Shown: piece by piece, positions 11,401 to 26,000 of the stretch
Numbering within the stretch: position 1 is the first letter of the stretch
Layout of the letters: each line of letters opens with the position of its first letter
NCBI RefSeq assembly: GCF_000003815.2
Contig: NC_049985.1
Coordinates: forward strand, 10,534,325-10,598,324
DNA length: 64,000 nt
Reading direction: 5' to 3'
Origin: Branchiostoma floridae
Lineage: Eukaryota > Chordata > Leptocardii > Amphioxiformes > Branchiostomatidae
Position numbers and translations under genes: made by a program
Notes under the pieces: model-generated
What the model saw: the letters and a program-made list of their open reading frames with translations, nothing else
Told to the model about the DNA's origin: nothing
Databases searched by the model: none

Positions 11401-14287
11401 AGCTTTTTGGACCTCGGACTGAGAACAGTGACACATCACAGTGCCTTCGTCGACTGCGAGTCAAGTGAACTGGACCTCAGGCTGAGTATGTCCAGAACTC
11501 TGCAGTTGAGTCACCAGCTTTCGCTGGAAAATGACAATGACTTTGGAAGCTATGTCTTTCGGCAAGTCGTAGACGACGAGGTCCAGTTCTTAGTCCGCTT
11601 CCCGAAGCCGGGAAGATACAGACTGGCCATCTTCGCAGAGGAGGTCTCTCCTGATGAAGACCCTCGGAATGTCTTCAACTACTGTATCAGCTGTACTGGT
11701 TCTGTGTCTCATGATGTACATCCGTTTCCTGATGTGGCTGGCAATCAGTGGGGAGAACGGTATCCTACATGTAAGGACTACGGCATCTTCCCTGCCAGTC
11801 ACCCAAATGCGTACATAGAGACCACTTCTGGTGAGCTGGAGATCAAGTTGGAATCAGAGACGCACATCGATATTCTCCACTTATTCCAGCGGTGGAAGGA
11901 AGGGGCTCAGCCGGAAGATTTCTCGCAATGCGTGAAAGCAATGGATGGCGAGGATGCGGACAGGGTGGGAGTAAGAGTTTCATGTCCCCATGTCGGAGAA
12001 TACAGCCTAGAACTCTTCGCAAGGATGTCCGAAGAGGAGGAACCAATTAACGTGTTTAACTACTTCATTGGCTACAAGGAAGAAGCAGCAGCATCAACTG
12101 AAGATGATGACCAGGCAACAACAGGAGAGAGTCCAGCAGGGCCATCGACAGAATCGCCCGGGGAAGCCAGTGATACGCTTACCCTGCTTGGTTTGTCGAA
12201 AAAGAGCCATCCGGAAACGAACATAATGAACAAAACAGGTGAACTTCTCATCACATTTGGAAAAGCTACACCTCTGGTATTCTCACAAAACCTCAACATG
12301 AAGACAGAAACAGGCACTGAAGAAATGGGCGACTACGTTTTCAGACAGGTGCTCAACGACGAAGTCCACTTTCGCCTGCGTTTTCCTACTGTGGGTGTGT
12401 ACAACTTTTCCGTGTCTGCAGGTGAAGTAGGTGGGACCCTGGAAGAAGTCATCAAGTACACCATCAACTGTACCGCACCTAACCAGAAACTGAGCCCATA
12501 TCCGGATGTAGACGGCGACCAGTGGGGGCTGAAGCAGCCGGATGCCAGTACCATCACGCTAAAGAGTCACCCTGCCGCATACATCAAAGCCTCGCAAAGG
12601 CTTGATATCGTAATAGAGTCAACCGCACCGACACAGTTTCAGCAACGTTTTTACTTGCGGACAAGGAAGGAAGGAACGAAGAAACTCAAGAAGAAAGACG
12701 TTGGTGACTTTGGATGCCATAAGACCCTGGACCAGGGCAAGAAAACGGTAGTTGTGCTTCACTTCCCGAGGGAAGGCGACTACACATTACAGCTATCGGC
12801 CTGCAATTCAGAGAGTCAGAATGTGATCAACTATCTGATCTACTGCGACATGCCAATGGATCCTTGCATACCGTTTCCAACGGTTGAAGACAGAAGATGG
12901 GGCCCGGTCTATTCCAACTGTGAGTCAAACGGCTTCACTTTGAATAGTCATGAGGACCCCTTCATCACCTCCGACAACGAAGAGCCAAGGCTCAGCTTTG
13001 GTGCACCAAAGTCTACGTGGCTTCGTCACACATTGGTGTATTGCTCCGACAAGGGACAGGAAGAAGACGTGTCGTCGTTTGCGTTCACACAGGCTGATCA
13101 TCAAGACACCGGACACGTAGTTGCATGGTTACGTCTGCCGAGTGTCGGCTTCTACAGGCTTACCATACATAGCAGAGCAAAGAATGAGACAGTTCTGGTC
13201 AACTATCTTTTGGACTGCAAAAAGCCGATGAAAGTCTGCCTTCCGTGGCCAGAACAGCCGCATGGCTGGCCCATCGGGTGGCATCTCTTCGAGCCGCGAA
13301 TGAAAGTCATCACAGCAGGAAAGGAGGTCAGATTCAGCGGGATCTTCCCCAACGTGTCGGACGTGGCAGTCATATTGCCAACAGGAGACCGCGTTCAGCT
13401 TAACGAACAAGAAAACAGTAAGTGGAAAGGAACTGTGACAATTCCAGTAGAAGCACAGGCTGGAGACACAGTCACATTAGGGATTGTAGTAGACAAACAA
13501 ACTGGCAAGCACCAAGAGGTTCTGAGGTATATCATTGAAGGAGGAGCAAAGGAGGCACCCCATGTTGAAGAGGGTGCAAAGGAGACATCCCCTGCTGGTG
13601 CTGAAGGTGGCGGTAAAGTGGAAACCCCACCAGAGGTAGAACAGCCAGAGGACTACAGAGCAGTCTTGAAGAGACACAAAAGTTCCATAGCAGAGGTGAT
13701 GATTCCACGCGAGGTCATCAAGAAGTTTGAAGAAGAGGGGATCATCAACGAATCGGAAGCGAGTGAGATGGACACACAGCTGCCTGTCAACACGCTGGAT
13801 GTCAACAAGTCTTTGTTGAAGGTAAGTTATTCCTGGCTTTTGATAAAAAGTTACAGTTGTGTTTATCTTAATATCGTTTAGTACACTTGTGAGAGGTAAA
13901 TGACAAGGTAAAGACATTTCTTGATTCTGCAAACTGAATAGGATCAAACACATGTCATTCTTCACCAGGCGGTGATGACAGAGGGAGAAGACGCGTTCGT
14001 GACTTACCGGGACATGATAGAGGAGACCGGGCAGAAGGAAGTGCTGGAGCTCATCAAGGACGTGGTCGTTGAACCTGCCACTTCCGATACAGGTACAGCA
14101 AATCTAGATACCTATTTTTTCATCACATTCATCTAGTTAGAATAGTAAATGGTAATTCAATCTTAGTATTGTAGGCAATATTACATTAATACTGAAGAAA
14201 TATGATCTTTTAAAAGTATGAGACCGTATTGCTATAGGGTGGGTAAGATACTAACATAAAAAATGGACTTCGTCCCTGGGTGGGCTC

Positions 14288-14338
<51 letters not shown>

Positions 14339-16498
14339 AGAGACAGCACACCGTTTTCATGGGATACTTTCAGACATATAGGTTTGACCAGGGTACGATG
14401 TGTTTCCAGACAATAAAATAAAGAAGAAGATGAAGGAGGCCATGAAGTCCAGAAACAGGGCAAGGCTGAAGAAGCTGATTGAAGAGTACAAATCCAACGC
14501 ACTCGACGAAGAAGATGACGTCTTCAAAGAAGCAGTAGACAGGCTTGAACTTCTCGATGCAAAGCAAGGTACATATCTTAAACAACTCAGCGTATCTTTA
14601 TACTGAATACTTGTCAAAAACAATTGTCAATTTGTCTGCGTATAAATTGTCCTTGCAAACAGGACAGCAGAAAGAATCCTGGCATTGTGCTGTTTGGTCT
14701 TCTTTACTGTAACAGCATCGGATGTTTTCCTATTTTGCTATTCTTCGCAGGTATACTGGACGCCATCAATGAGAGAAAGATACCGGAGCTAGAGCAGACC
14801 ATCGCCGTTGCTAGTGTGTACGAGGAAGTGCTCCAGTCCGACCTTCAGGAGGCGAGGACACTCCTGGAGAGTCTGAGAACCCTGGAGAGGCTGCGTCATG
14901 ACGTCATGAGCATGGACGAGCGGACCCTGTCGGAGATCAAGCGCTACAAAAACCCTCCGCCAGAAGTGCAGACAGTCATGAAGGCCACCCTAAGACTGCT
15001 CGGGGACAGCAAGAAGCAGACAAAGGTATTATAAAGTGTCGCTCATATGGCACCTAAATGTACTTTCAGAACTCTTGTATTAGATTAGCCGTTAACATAA
15101 ATCAGCCAACCAGCTGCGCCGTGTGCCTGCGAAGCTGGTGTGTTACACCGAAGGGCGATTATACCGGCTATATAGATACAGATACAGATCAAGTCTAAAT
15201 TGATGTAGTTTGGTTTTGCCTATAGATAAAAAAGACACTTATAAACAAAAACGTAAAGCTCCAAACTATACGATATTAGAGAGGTTGCTTCATGTAGGAA
15301 TAACTATATCTTCATTCATATTTGTGTATCTGTGTCTAAATTCATATCTGTACTTAACATATGCTATGTCTTTCTATCTATTCATCTATACAGCGCATCC
15401 ACTATCTACATCTAAATGATCGATCTATTCATATGTACTATAGTGCATCTTTCTTTGTACTAACAATACGTGTCGTTTAACAGAACTGGAGGCTAATTCT
15501 AATCCACATGGGCAAGACGGGCCTCCAGAGCCTGAACCACCGTGTGGGGCAGTGCGAGCCGGAGAGCATCTCCCCGGAGACGGCAGCTCAGGTCAAGAAG
15601 ATACTACAGGACCTCAGCCTGGAGAGCGTACGTGACGTCAGTACAGGGGCGGCCACGTACTATGTCTGGGTAAGGCAGAGGCAGACATGTTTTGTCGTTA
15701 ATGACGTATTGTTTCAGTATGGGGAAACCAAACTGTTTGGCAACTAAAAAATGGACTAATCGAAACCTTCGGCTGGGTAATACCCCTGTCACATTTGGTG
15801 AAAATCGATCGGACGACGATTCTGCGGCAACCGCCCGAGCCTCGCTTATCATAACAACTTTATTGCACAACAATTGTACAAGGTACAAAGTATGGCTTAT
15901 ATGTGACAGGGACGGTTTTCAGGTGAAAAATACGCGTAACCCTTGCTCTGTCGATCTTAAATATGGTCGATTTTCCATCGATACGCCCGAAGATCGTGGA
16001 CAGGGGTATTACTACGTACTCCGCAGTTATCTGTTCCAATTGATATGGGCATGGGGCTTTATACACGTGTGACGTCAGCAATGGGTCAAAGGTTGGAAGT
16101 CGATATCACCGTCTTGTAACAAAACTAAACTTTCCGTCGATTTAGTCATCGTGTGGCCTTTTTATAACCATATATTCTGTTTAGCTAAATGCAATTTACT
16201 CTATACAACATGATAATGACCAAAGATTTACTTCCGGACGTTTCGAGTGACGCCCATCACTCTTAAGCTTTTTCGGCGTTACAAGAGTGATAGACGTTAT
16301 TCTAAAAATCCTGCAAGTAATTTCTGATTTTTGTCCATTTGTAGAGATTGAATTGCTTCCAGATATAGTTTACCTGGATGTCTAACCTTCATACTTTTGT
16401 CTTATTGTTGACTTGAACAGGCCATGGGGATGATAAAGGAGGTTGAAGGAATGAAAACAAAGGATGCTTCACCCCGGCCGCCATCTGCTGATTCATGA
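8408..16498 (+). CDS. KYL-B: myristoylation-motif KY-like pseudo-peptidase with eight Ig-like repeats, CARD and dynein-stalk-like C-terminus
   Basis: Ten coding exons: 8408-8458, 8883-8984, 9265-9411, 9781-10001, 10299-13821, 13969-14092, 14410-14568, 14751-15025, 15484-15669, 16421-16498; 1621 residues. An acceptor ending at 8390 implies an upstream non-coding exon. The start MGCGTSS fits an N-myristoylation site. Residues 18-100 form a module with CRVC. The transglutaminase/KY-like domain (about 101-255) has Glu162 at the catalytic Cys position and Lys at the His position; the Asp of VDTRWGS is kept. Eight KY-type Ig-like repeats run to about 1250, an acidic linker with a CARD follows (about 1292-1385), then helical repeats and a dynein-stalk-like region (about 1485-1610). 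Exons 7-9 have the same lengths as in KYL-A (159, 275, 186), so the annotation is mutually supported. It is the longest Ig-repeat tract of the array. Function is unproven; a membrane-tethered scaffold is an inference. Confidence 0.85.
14271..14344 (-). tRNA. tRNA-Asn (anticodon GTT)
   Basis: On the minus strand this reads as a complete 74-base tRNA-Asn: acceptor stem GTCTCTG with its partner ending in GGGAC and discriminator G, box A TGGCGCAATCGG, anticodon loop CTGTTAA with GTT, and box B GGTTCGAGCCC. As far as I can recall it, the vertebrate tRNA-Asn is the same. It lies antisense in KYL-B intron 6, about 65 bases upstream of the next exon. Confidence 0.96.
15095..15192 (-). repeat. Dispersed short repeat, copy 1 (inverted relative to 27841-27955)
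   Basis: A body containing AACACACCAGCTTCGCAGGC on the minus strand, adjoining GATACA/TATCTG repeats, lies in KYL-B intron 8. A second copy sits in the corresponding intron of KYL-C in the opposite orientation. The microsatellite end and compact body suggest a short mobile element of unknown class. Confidence 0.75.
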
Positions 16499-19400
16499 TT
16501 CATGACTTTAATTCGTCCAATTTATGACCATTACACAATTTGTTTATAGCGTGACATGTGGTTGTTTTGCATTTAGTCAAAAGAATACATATTATGTCAT
16601 CGATCCATCTATTCAAGAAGAAGTTTTAAAGTAATTGTGATTATAAGAGCGGGTCGAAAGATAAAGAATGTTCCATTGTGGGGTTTAGTAAGCAATAGCA
16701 CTTTAGAAAGCAGTTTATTGAGAGCGCTTTTGTGTTGATTAATACCCAATGTAACCAGCAACACTGCACAGTGTCAGACATCTGGGGTTCTATAAAGTTC
16801 AGCGTTACAAAGTCTAAGTCTGCTGTTTGTGTACCAATGAGATGTTATTTGCCCATTGAACATTATTCTTATCTCCTTACAATGGTCCGTCACAACGCAA
16901 CATTTACAAGGGGTAAAAAATAATAAATAAACATAAACCATGGAAAAATGTCATAGGTATGTCATAATCCCCATTTTCCTTCAACGAAACTGTTAACCTT
17001 CTTATATAACTTAACAAGAACCAAGCGTAGAAATAACAGAGATGTTCTTTAAATTCAACTGTTCTGTATGTATGTATTGTATGTACATGTTGCCATACAC
17101 TGTATCCTGTACAGGTGTCATGCAATTAAGTTCTTCTTCTAACAAGTACAATATCATATAATATCATATAAGATACTACTTAATACTAAAACCTCAAACA
17201 AGCTTAAGTACATAATTCCAATCAAATGTGACATGAAACATCTACACTTCACGATGGAATCTCCAAGAACACGGTCATACCACAACTCGCCCTGTCAGAA
17301 AATGTAATACTAAATGTTAACTTCATTAAGTACTAGAATTTTTTTCTCGATCATAGTTTGTAAGTCCCACACTTAAGTCCGCATACCAAAGGTCAGCATC
17401 TATCAGTACAACATTTCAGATAGGGTATATGTTGCCTAGAGAACCATCACATGACCATGGCACTTGGGCATGAGTACTGTGGCGTACGTGTTGAATTGCA
17501 GATAACGTGCGTCATGGTGGCAAGTGGCGCTAGCGTCAACAACATATATTTGTTAACCTGCCGACTTCAGGCTCAGTACACAGTTGTCAGGTGTACTGAG
17601 TGGGCGTTCGTTCTGTGGTCGTAGGATGTTTCAGTTAAGGTGTTCAGAGAGCTGTCCATTCACGCACATTCTTCTAGTGAAAAGGAACGGTGACTGACAG
17701 ATAACACTTTTACCATGGGAGTACTTGCGGTATCTCTTTGCTGACGACAACTTGTCCACGTTGCCGACACGGTATGCCCGTGCATTGGAACACAAACCGG
17801 TACATGTACACTGTAACCAGACGGCCCCAGCTACCGAGGATCACCGTTGAAAAGTAAAACTCTCCACGTAAACCAGAACTATCCCACAGAAAAGGTAGGT
17901 CATTGTTATATGAAACGTTCATACTAAGTTAGCGTACAAAAACTCGTCAGTCAATTTGCAAGTCGGATGTCAACCCTCCTGATCACTTGTAGCAGGTTTT
18001 GTTCACTACTTATTTCGGGCTATCTAGAGTAGTCTTGAAATGTCTAGTACGTGCATATACGACAGACACTTACGTTCGCGTACAAAGTATATATATATAT
18101 ATATTATGTATATATATTTTCATGAGAAAATATGAGCCATTTCTTCGAAAAAGCGCCGTAGCAAACCGCCGGTTAGTCGAGTTTTAGCGTGGACATTTCA
18201 GATACGAAAATTCAAAAGTGCTTTCACTTACATTTTCATGTGTACATTACGTGAGTAATTCATTGTGATGCATGGGCATCGTATTCGTCAGTTTGTCTGG
18301 TCTTTAGTGCTCAAAGCGGAACTAACATTACTTTACACAGGGCATTTCCGCTGTTTTGTACGCGCCAGTTGGCGCATATTTACCATGAATTCAGGTGCAC
18401 TGTCCGTAGTCATGTCTGGAAAAAAAGCGAACACGATCCCGAGTCTGTAGGCTTGGTTTCTAATCCCCATTTCACCTACTAACATGGCAATGTTTTCAAA
18501 GGGATTACGCGTTTTAGTACGTATACCGAACCATGTCCATGGTGGTCGAATTGTCTAAAAGGGTTGGCCGTTAGGTGTACTCACGGTCGGTCTCTTAAAG
18601 CGATGCTGTTCTGAATTTGCACGTTGAATTTTCACTGTGTAGACTTCGCGATTTCTGTGTGAAACTGCGTGGTCTACACAGTTTTTTTACACAGATTTAT
18701 GGTACACATTCTTGACCAACTGCCTATTAATTTGCGTTGTCTAAATCCCACCCAGTACTGAGAGCACTTCGGTACAAGTCCGACATAAAGCTAGACACAA
18801 ACTTCAAAACTCAAGGCTAATCGTGGGTTAAACTTTAAGTCTAATGGGGTGTTTACCGTTTCCTACACATGCGCGTAACGTGTTTTCTTACGATGTGGGT
18901 ACCTACGTGACCGCATACCATTAGTCCTGCTGACAGAGCAAATAGCGCTGTTTGATCACCATGGCAACACACAAACATCTGACGATTTCCTGGAAGCGCA
19001 CCTGTGTACCAGAGAAATACCTGGAAATTTGGCGACAAGTATATTGACAACACAAAAAAGACCTTATCAACAAAGTTTTAGAGGACATGCTCCCAAGCCT
19101 GTGCCCTTAAGAAAGGTGTAAAAATGGGTACCTGACTTCGGTGGGCCTAAAATGTAATGGAAAAAAGGTTTGGGCTCCGCCTTCCCATACCGTATCCCAG
19201 ACTTAGTGGAGAACAACATACTAGCCCTACGGTCTCGGTCTCAAAAAAAGGGCTATGGAACTACCTTTCCCTTATCAGGTCCGTTGTTCTTGATATGTGT
19301 TATCGCTAAAACACGTTATCAACTTGAGTGCAGCGCCATATTGTCCGGACTCGTCTGTCCAAAAGTATTTAAAAAAACGCACGGACGTTTAACATTAGAC

Positions 19401-20001
19401 TACGGTGTTATTTCACTGATCATATTAGTTTTGTCGACTAGGGAGTGATATATTACATACACATGCTATAACATACTGTATGTGTTTGTACGACAGGAAT
19501 CACACTTAGCATTGCATTGCTCATATAACAAGGTCACACACAAGGGGGCCCAACATCGACCTTGACCTTCGTCTTCCCCTACACACATACCAAATATCAT
19601 CGTAGTCCAAGAGTTTCTAAAGTTGTGCTGACTACACATATACGGATATCCGGAAACACAGACATACAAACACACACCAAAAACTATGCCTTTATTTTTC
19701 ATTGAGGTAACAAGTTCAGTGTAAATGAAAAGGCGTGCCTGAAACATGTTTTTGTACGCTTTAGTGCTTTCATCATTCATGCGGAGCAAACATCGTTATT
19801 TGTTCAAGTCCACAGCAAAGCTGGCGACAAATGAAGTACGCCTTAATCAAAGGCATGTCTTTTTTCTTTGGACCGCGGGGGCAGTTCGTGTATAACTCTG
19901 GTAAAGAACCTGTATGTTTGTCACAGCAACCTGTATTCTAATAGAAAGTATGCGCATGCTGATAAACGGACAACGTGCCCAATGATAATGTATTTGTACA
20001 G
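16499..20001. other. Spacer between KYL-B and KYL-C
   Basis: This 3.5-kb stretch has no recognisable gene. It holds a short (AT)n run near 18087-18115, an ATATCATATA-type run near 17150-17172 and part of a dispersed repeat near 19530-19690. Promoter and non-coding first exon of KYL-C should lie here, because KYL-C translation starts just inside an exon with an acceptor at 20000-20001. Confidence 0.65.
19530..19690 (+). repeat. Dispersed repeat (family of 46620-46740 and 55190-55395)
   Basis: The words GGGGGCCCA, CGACCTTGACCTTCGT, TACCAAATAT and a final CACAGACATACA block occur here and, in the same order, near 46620-46740. A reverse-oriented relative is near 55190-55395. It is a widespread-looking interspersed element without coding capacity. 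Confidence 0.65.
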
Positions 20002-20023
20002 GTAACCATATCATTGAAACACT

Positions 20024-23000
20024 ATGGGGTGTGGGTCATCGAAAGCCACCGAGACTGTAGTGAACGTACCAACAGTTACAAGAGCTGAATCCACTAAGAA
20101 GGTCAACACGGTAGTTACAGAGTCGCTAGTACAGGTAAGTAACACGAAGTTATAATGAATTTGTATGCATTCATGCTGAAATATTTGACATGTAAATGTA
20201 CTTACATGGCGTTATAACCTTCACAGACACTTGTTTTTTTTTGTTGACGTTCCAAAAGCTTTGTTATAGCAGTATTGTTTGAAGTATTTTCCATATCAAA
20301 AAGGATTTCAAGTTCGCCATTACATTGGCCAGTGTCCTTGCAATGTGTTTGTAGTTCAAAGCCTCAGCGAATGATGAAGAACACAACGACGATGCAAATC
20401 AGGCCAGTAATGAGAGAACTGAGGAAGAACAGCCCTCAAAGGAACCAATACAGCCTATGCAGGTATGGCAACACTTGATAGAAATGTAGAATATTACATC
20501 TATAGAACGGTATATGTTATGACGTTAGGCATTGCAGAGACCAAAAGAGACAATCTACGGATGTTCTTTTAGAGTGAGAAGTGTGTTTACTGTATCAACA
20601 CGTATTTACAGGACCTCGATGCAGCCACTGCCGAGGACCATGACGACTATGCACATCTGTCCAGTGAGACTACGACAGAGGAACCGCTCACAGAAGAACC
20701 ACTTCAAACAGATACGCCTGCTGTACAGGTATGGAGTCCAAGCGGACATCTTCTAGCTGAAAGACATTGTTTAGATGTGGACAATTACAAGTACTAGTAG
20801 AAAGTTACTCTGACATGATAGTGAAATAGTCTTTCTATAAACATTAGAATTTTAGGATGTACACAGGTTTAATCATAACAGTGTTATAGTTTCCGCATTT
20901 CTTAAGCCAAAAATTTCTCAATGCCTTTGTGACGTTTTCTTCAATTACACAAGGATACAGCAAATGCCGAAGAGCAAAGTGGCGATGATCGACAGTCCAG
21001 CGATAAAACGGCTGAAGACAAGACTACCGAAGAACCAGCTCGGAGGATCAAGCAGGTACGACCACTAAATGAATACAATTCTTCCTAAAAATGTTGACAC
21101 CATATCAACACGATGTAATTGCCATTCCAGACACTAGACTGCATTTGCACGAAAATTGAACGTGTTAATGGGTTTTTAGTTGTTTTCCTGTCGTCACAAT
21201 TATGTTTCATACCTCAGGCGGTACACCAGCATGACTGGCTGGCCCCTGTGTCCGGAGCTGAACGTGAAGGCTGGCTCACCACCTGCAGCATGTGTGGGAC
21301 CAAGGATGACGTCATTGTCGTCCCACAGATGACAATGACGTCAGATGGCCTGATGACGTACGATGTTGAATCAGCTGAGGGCGAGATCACCCATGTCGTC
21401 TGCAAGCCGAAGCCGTACTCAGATGAAGAAACATACGCGCAGCTGGACGCGCACGCCGTAAATGTGAGTATATTTGGATATATCACCAGCAATAGCAAAT
21501 CAAAACATGCCTAAATACATCTGATCAAAGATGACTTAGTTATCATAATAAACGACTTCAGTCGGGTTTTAGAATTGAGGGGTCACGTGCATCTAAAAAC
21601 TGCCGTATCACATTCTAGAGGTAATGTTAATACACCTACACGGCAACGGTCATTGATCATGACGATTCATGTACTTAGGCTAATCGGTCTCTGAACGGTG
21701 ACTTCACGACCTTGATGACGTATCTGTTGGAACCCGCCCGGACCGACCTCGAGAAGGCACGAGTCATGTTCCGCTGGGCCACGGCACAGGACCTGGTCAA
21801 CATGGAATTTCCAGGTGAAGCGTAACTTTGCATCTGTAGAAGACATAAATGATGCATTTGATGCAATTGTATCTAAACCATCTATGATAGAATAGACATT
21901 TGGTCCCACAATTGAGCATGGCCCATCGACAAGTGCCCTGTGTCTGCTTTGATCTGTTCGTCTTGTCATTTGAATTCTGCATTCTCAATTTTGCGGTAGT
22001 GTGTCACAGGATGACTCTTGGCCTGACTTTGATTCCATCTTACCTTTTCTTTGTCTTAATGGATATATTGTTTTTCACCGGCAGAGGTTCCAGTGGAGGA
22101 AACACCTGATTGGTATTTGCAGGGAATCAAAGAGGAGAGAAACTCGCATGTCACGCTTCTGGCTAAAATGTGCAGGTGATTCAATAACCCCCCTACGATG
22201 TTTTGATGTTACATATGGAGGTTCTGATCAAAATAGATTACCATGCAAAGGGGAATATCACCCCTCTATCACATTATTTCACTAATAGACACAGTCTTAA
22301 TTCACCTTACTAGTGAAATAATGGTTAAATCAATCTATACAGTGATATTCACCTCGTCCAAGGTCTATGACTAAAGGAATATGGACGTAAATGACGAATT
22401 GACATACCGTTTCAGTATGTTACAAATGTCGGGATTGTTGTTGAGCAAGGCTGCGCTCATGAAACGCCCAGGTGGAGAACGTACCTCATCTGAACCTCCT
22501 TCCGGTGTCTTACCCTCCTAGCTCCGCTCGCGTATTCTCCAAGCAATGGTTGGTTCGCGGGAATTAGAAGTAGCAGGGAATTTTCCCGGGTCGCTCCCCT
22601 CTCCGGTAAACATCCCTGCCACTACTGATAGGGATGACTATGGGTCAGTACCGGTAAGCTGTTTTTCTTGTTGGACACGTCCAGGAACTGAACCTGAAAG
22701 AAAACCAGTAGACCGGATCTTATAATCGAAAATACAGATTATACAGGCATGCGTCATGTATTTTGGAGCTTTCAGAACGAAGAAACGAAGAGCGAAATAG
22801 TGCAGAGTTAACAGTTTTATTACCGAGTTACTACAATCAAACTAGGTTAAAAATAGAAGCAGTTAGTGTTGCTTAAATGACTCGGATAGGACTTTAAAAC
22901 GTCAATCGATGTTGGGTACTCCAACAAACAGCGTCTTCCGAGCGAAATGGACGATTGTCTTGAGTATCGCCCACAAATTTTCCCAGATAAGGTCCAGGTT

Positions 23001-26000
23001 CAGGTCCGGACCTGGACCGAATCCTCTGGACCTGGACCGTTCCTGGACCTGATTTTTTTGTACCGGTACCCACCCCTACCCGCGACCCCAACCTCTTCTT
23101 CGAGAATATGCTCGCTGACCGGCCGTGCCTTTGGTTACCTTTTTTCGAACTCGCCGACATAACGCTCGACACCCGTTTATCCCATTATTTCACTAGTAAG
23201 AGGAATTAAGATTGTGTCTTTTAGTGAAATAATGTGATAGCACCCCTCTATCTCATTATTTCCCTAGTAAGACTACAAAGATTGTGTCTATTAGTGAAAT
23301 AATGTAATATCATTATGTTAACCACTATTACATGTGAAAGTAGTTAACATGTTTTTCATTCCACTGAACCACTATTTAGAACTAAATAAGAATAATGTGA
23401 TAATAGACAGTCGAATATGTGTTTATGTGGGCAATTGACAACAGACTTGGTATACACATGTCGGTAATTTTTCCGTCTAATGTTAGATATATGTACTTTC
23501 GTTTCTTATATCCAGCTTTGCCGGGCTACAACACAAAATAGTTCATGGTTATTCAAAAGGCGTGAAATGTTACCCTGGGACGAAAATGGAGGGCGGGGGT
23601 CACAGAGGGAGCTGGGTTACCGTGCTAACAGACGGTCGCTGGGGCTTCATAGACTCGGCATGGGGATCGCATCACGTCATAGACGATCTGGACAAGACAG
23701 TCAAGGATTTGGAGCAAGTGTATGCCTTCAACGAGTGTTACTTCTTACCCAACCCACGTCACTATCTCAGCGCCCATCTCCCAGACGACGACAGACATCA
23801 ACTTATTCCCGCTCCTGCTCCCTTTAATGACTTCGAGCCGCATGTCAACTGCAGGCCACACTTTTTTGTTCATCACCTGAAACTGCTGAGTCATCATCAT
23901 GGGCTGGTTCCTACCGAGAATGGCAAGGCGGTGATCTACATCGGCTTCAAACCAGAGGACTACAGTACCATCAAGTTCACGTCCCGTATGCAGACCATGG
24001 ATCGGCAGTCCACGTGGAAGAACATCAAACTGGACAGGTTTGTGCAACAAGACAGGAAGAGAGACGCAGTGGTCTTCACAATCAAACCACCTGAGGAAGG
24101 GAGATTTCTACTCGATGTTTTCGTCGGCATGGAAGAAGACAAAGGAACGAAGTATGCCTGCGAGTATGCCATAGACTGTGTAAAAGCAATGGCAGAAGAA
24201 GAAAACAAACCGCTTCCAGAATGGCACGGTACCTGGGGACCCGGTGTCGACGTTATGACAAAAGGTATCATACCAGTGTCGCATCCAACCACTCTTGTTG
24301 AGTGCCCTGAGGGTCGAGCGGCTATCCAGTTCAATCTGCCTGAACAAATGGAATTCATCACAACCTTGTTCGAAACAACAACTGACGAGAAACACCTGAA
24401 GCGGTACGTAGCTCATGAGGTCGTAAATGGTGTGGCCACGTTCAACGTCATCAATCCGTCACTTGGCAACTCAGGATTAACGATATACGCCAAGGGTCAA
24501 GAGAACGAAGGGAAAACTTTCCGGCCTTTGTGCACCTACCTAGCGTCCACAGACAGTCCTAGTGAAGAGGTGCCCTTCCCAAGTGTTGCTAATGGTATGT
24601 TCGGACCTTGCCTCCCTCACTTTTCGGACATTGGGATGTCAACAATGAGCCATAACAGCGCATTCATTGATTGTGACGACGGTGAACTAGAGATCAAGAT
24701 GGGCACCAACAGAATCCTTAGTGTCTCGCAGCACCTGACATGGGAGACGCTCGAGGAAGAAGTCAACATGGACAACTACTGTTACAGTGAGGTACGAGAT
24801 GGTGAGGTGTATTTCTGGCTTCATCTTCCTAGACTGGGCAAATACAAGCTAGCAGTTTATGCAGAAGAGGTTGGACACAAGGGCAGTCTGCGGAACGTGT
24901 ACAACTACTGTATCAACTGCACAGGAACAAGGGAAGGGGTTAAGCCATTTCCACCAATTCATGGAAATCGTTGGGGGAAACAGTTTCCTGAGTGTACAGA
25001 CCTCGGCCTGACAGCAACAAGTCATCCAACAGGTTTCATCGAGGCAGAGGAAAAACTTGAGATCGTTCTTGATTCCACAAAGTCATTGGAGTTTGTTCAT
25101 CACCTAAAGTATTGGGCAACGGAGGAGATTGAGGAACGCATGGAGGATTTCTGCTGTCATAAGGTACTCAACGAAGGAAAGACAACAGCAGTGCTTTTAC
25201 AGTTCCCTCACGAGGGACTTTACATCCTCCAGTTATACGCGAAGGAAACGGGGACAGACGGCGTCTACCATAACGTGGTTAACTATTTGATTTCGTGCAA
25301 GAAGTCGGCAGCAGGTTGCGTGGGATTTCCAGAAGTGTGGAACAAAAGATGGGGACCGCTTTATCTCCACTTTTCATCCATGGGCTTGAGCCTTACAAGT
25401 CACAGAGATCCGATGATTCACTGTAGAACCGGAGCTCTGCAGATTTCACTTGAGAGGTCCAAACCAGTCCAGTTCCTGGTCCACCTGTACCATTGTGAGA
25501 ACGGTCAGCAGACTGATCTCCGTAACAATGTCTTCATCCACGATGATCTTGGCGACACGGGGAAGATGACGGCTAGGGTTCTTATGCCACACGCCGGTGA
25601 CTACAAACTGCAGATATCCGCCAAAGAGGCAGGTGACAATAACTCGTACCCTACGGCAGTCAACTATCTCATACACTGTTCAAACGCCATGCACGGCTTC
25701 CTTGAGTTTCCGGAGTCGTTTTCAAACTGGGGACCGGGCTGCCACGTCCATGAGCCACAGATGAGGGCTCTACCAGCTGGAAGGGAAACGCACTTCAAAG
25801 TCACAATCCCAGATGCTGTTGATGTAGCTATAATATCGCCAGACGGTAATTGGTCACACCTGACGGAACAAGAGGACGGCACATGGGAAGGTGACGCAAA
25901 AATCCCTGGAGAGGGCTTTGTCGGCAAAATCATCAAACTGTCTGCGAAGATCAACGACGGGAAAGACACCTACTGGACGATTCTGCAGTACGCAGTAGGT

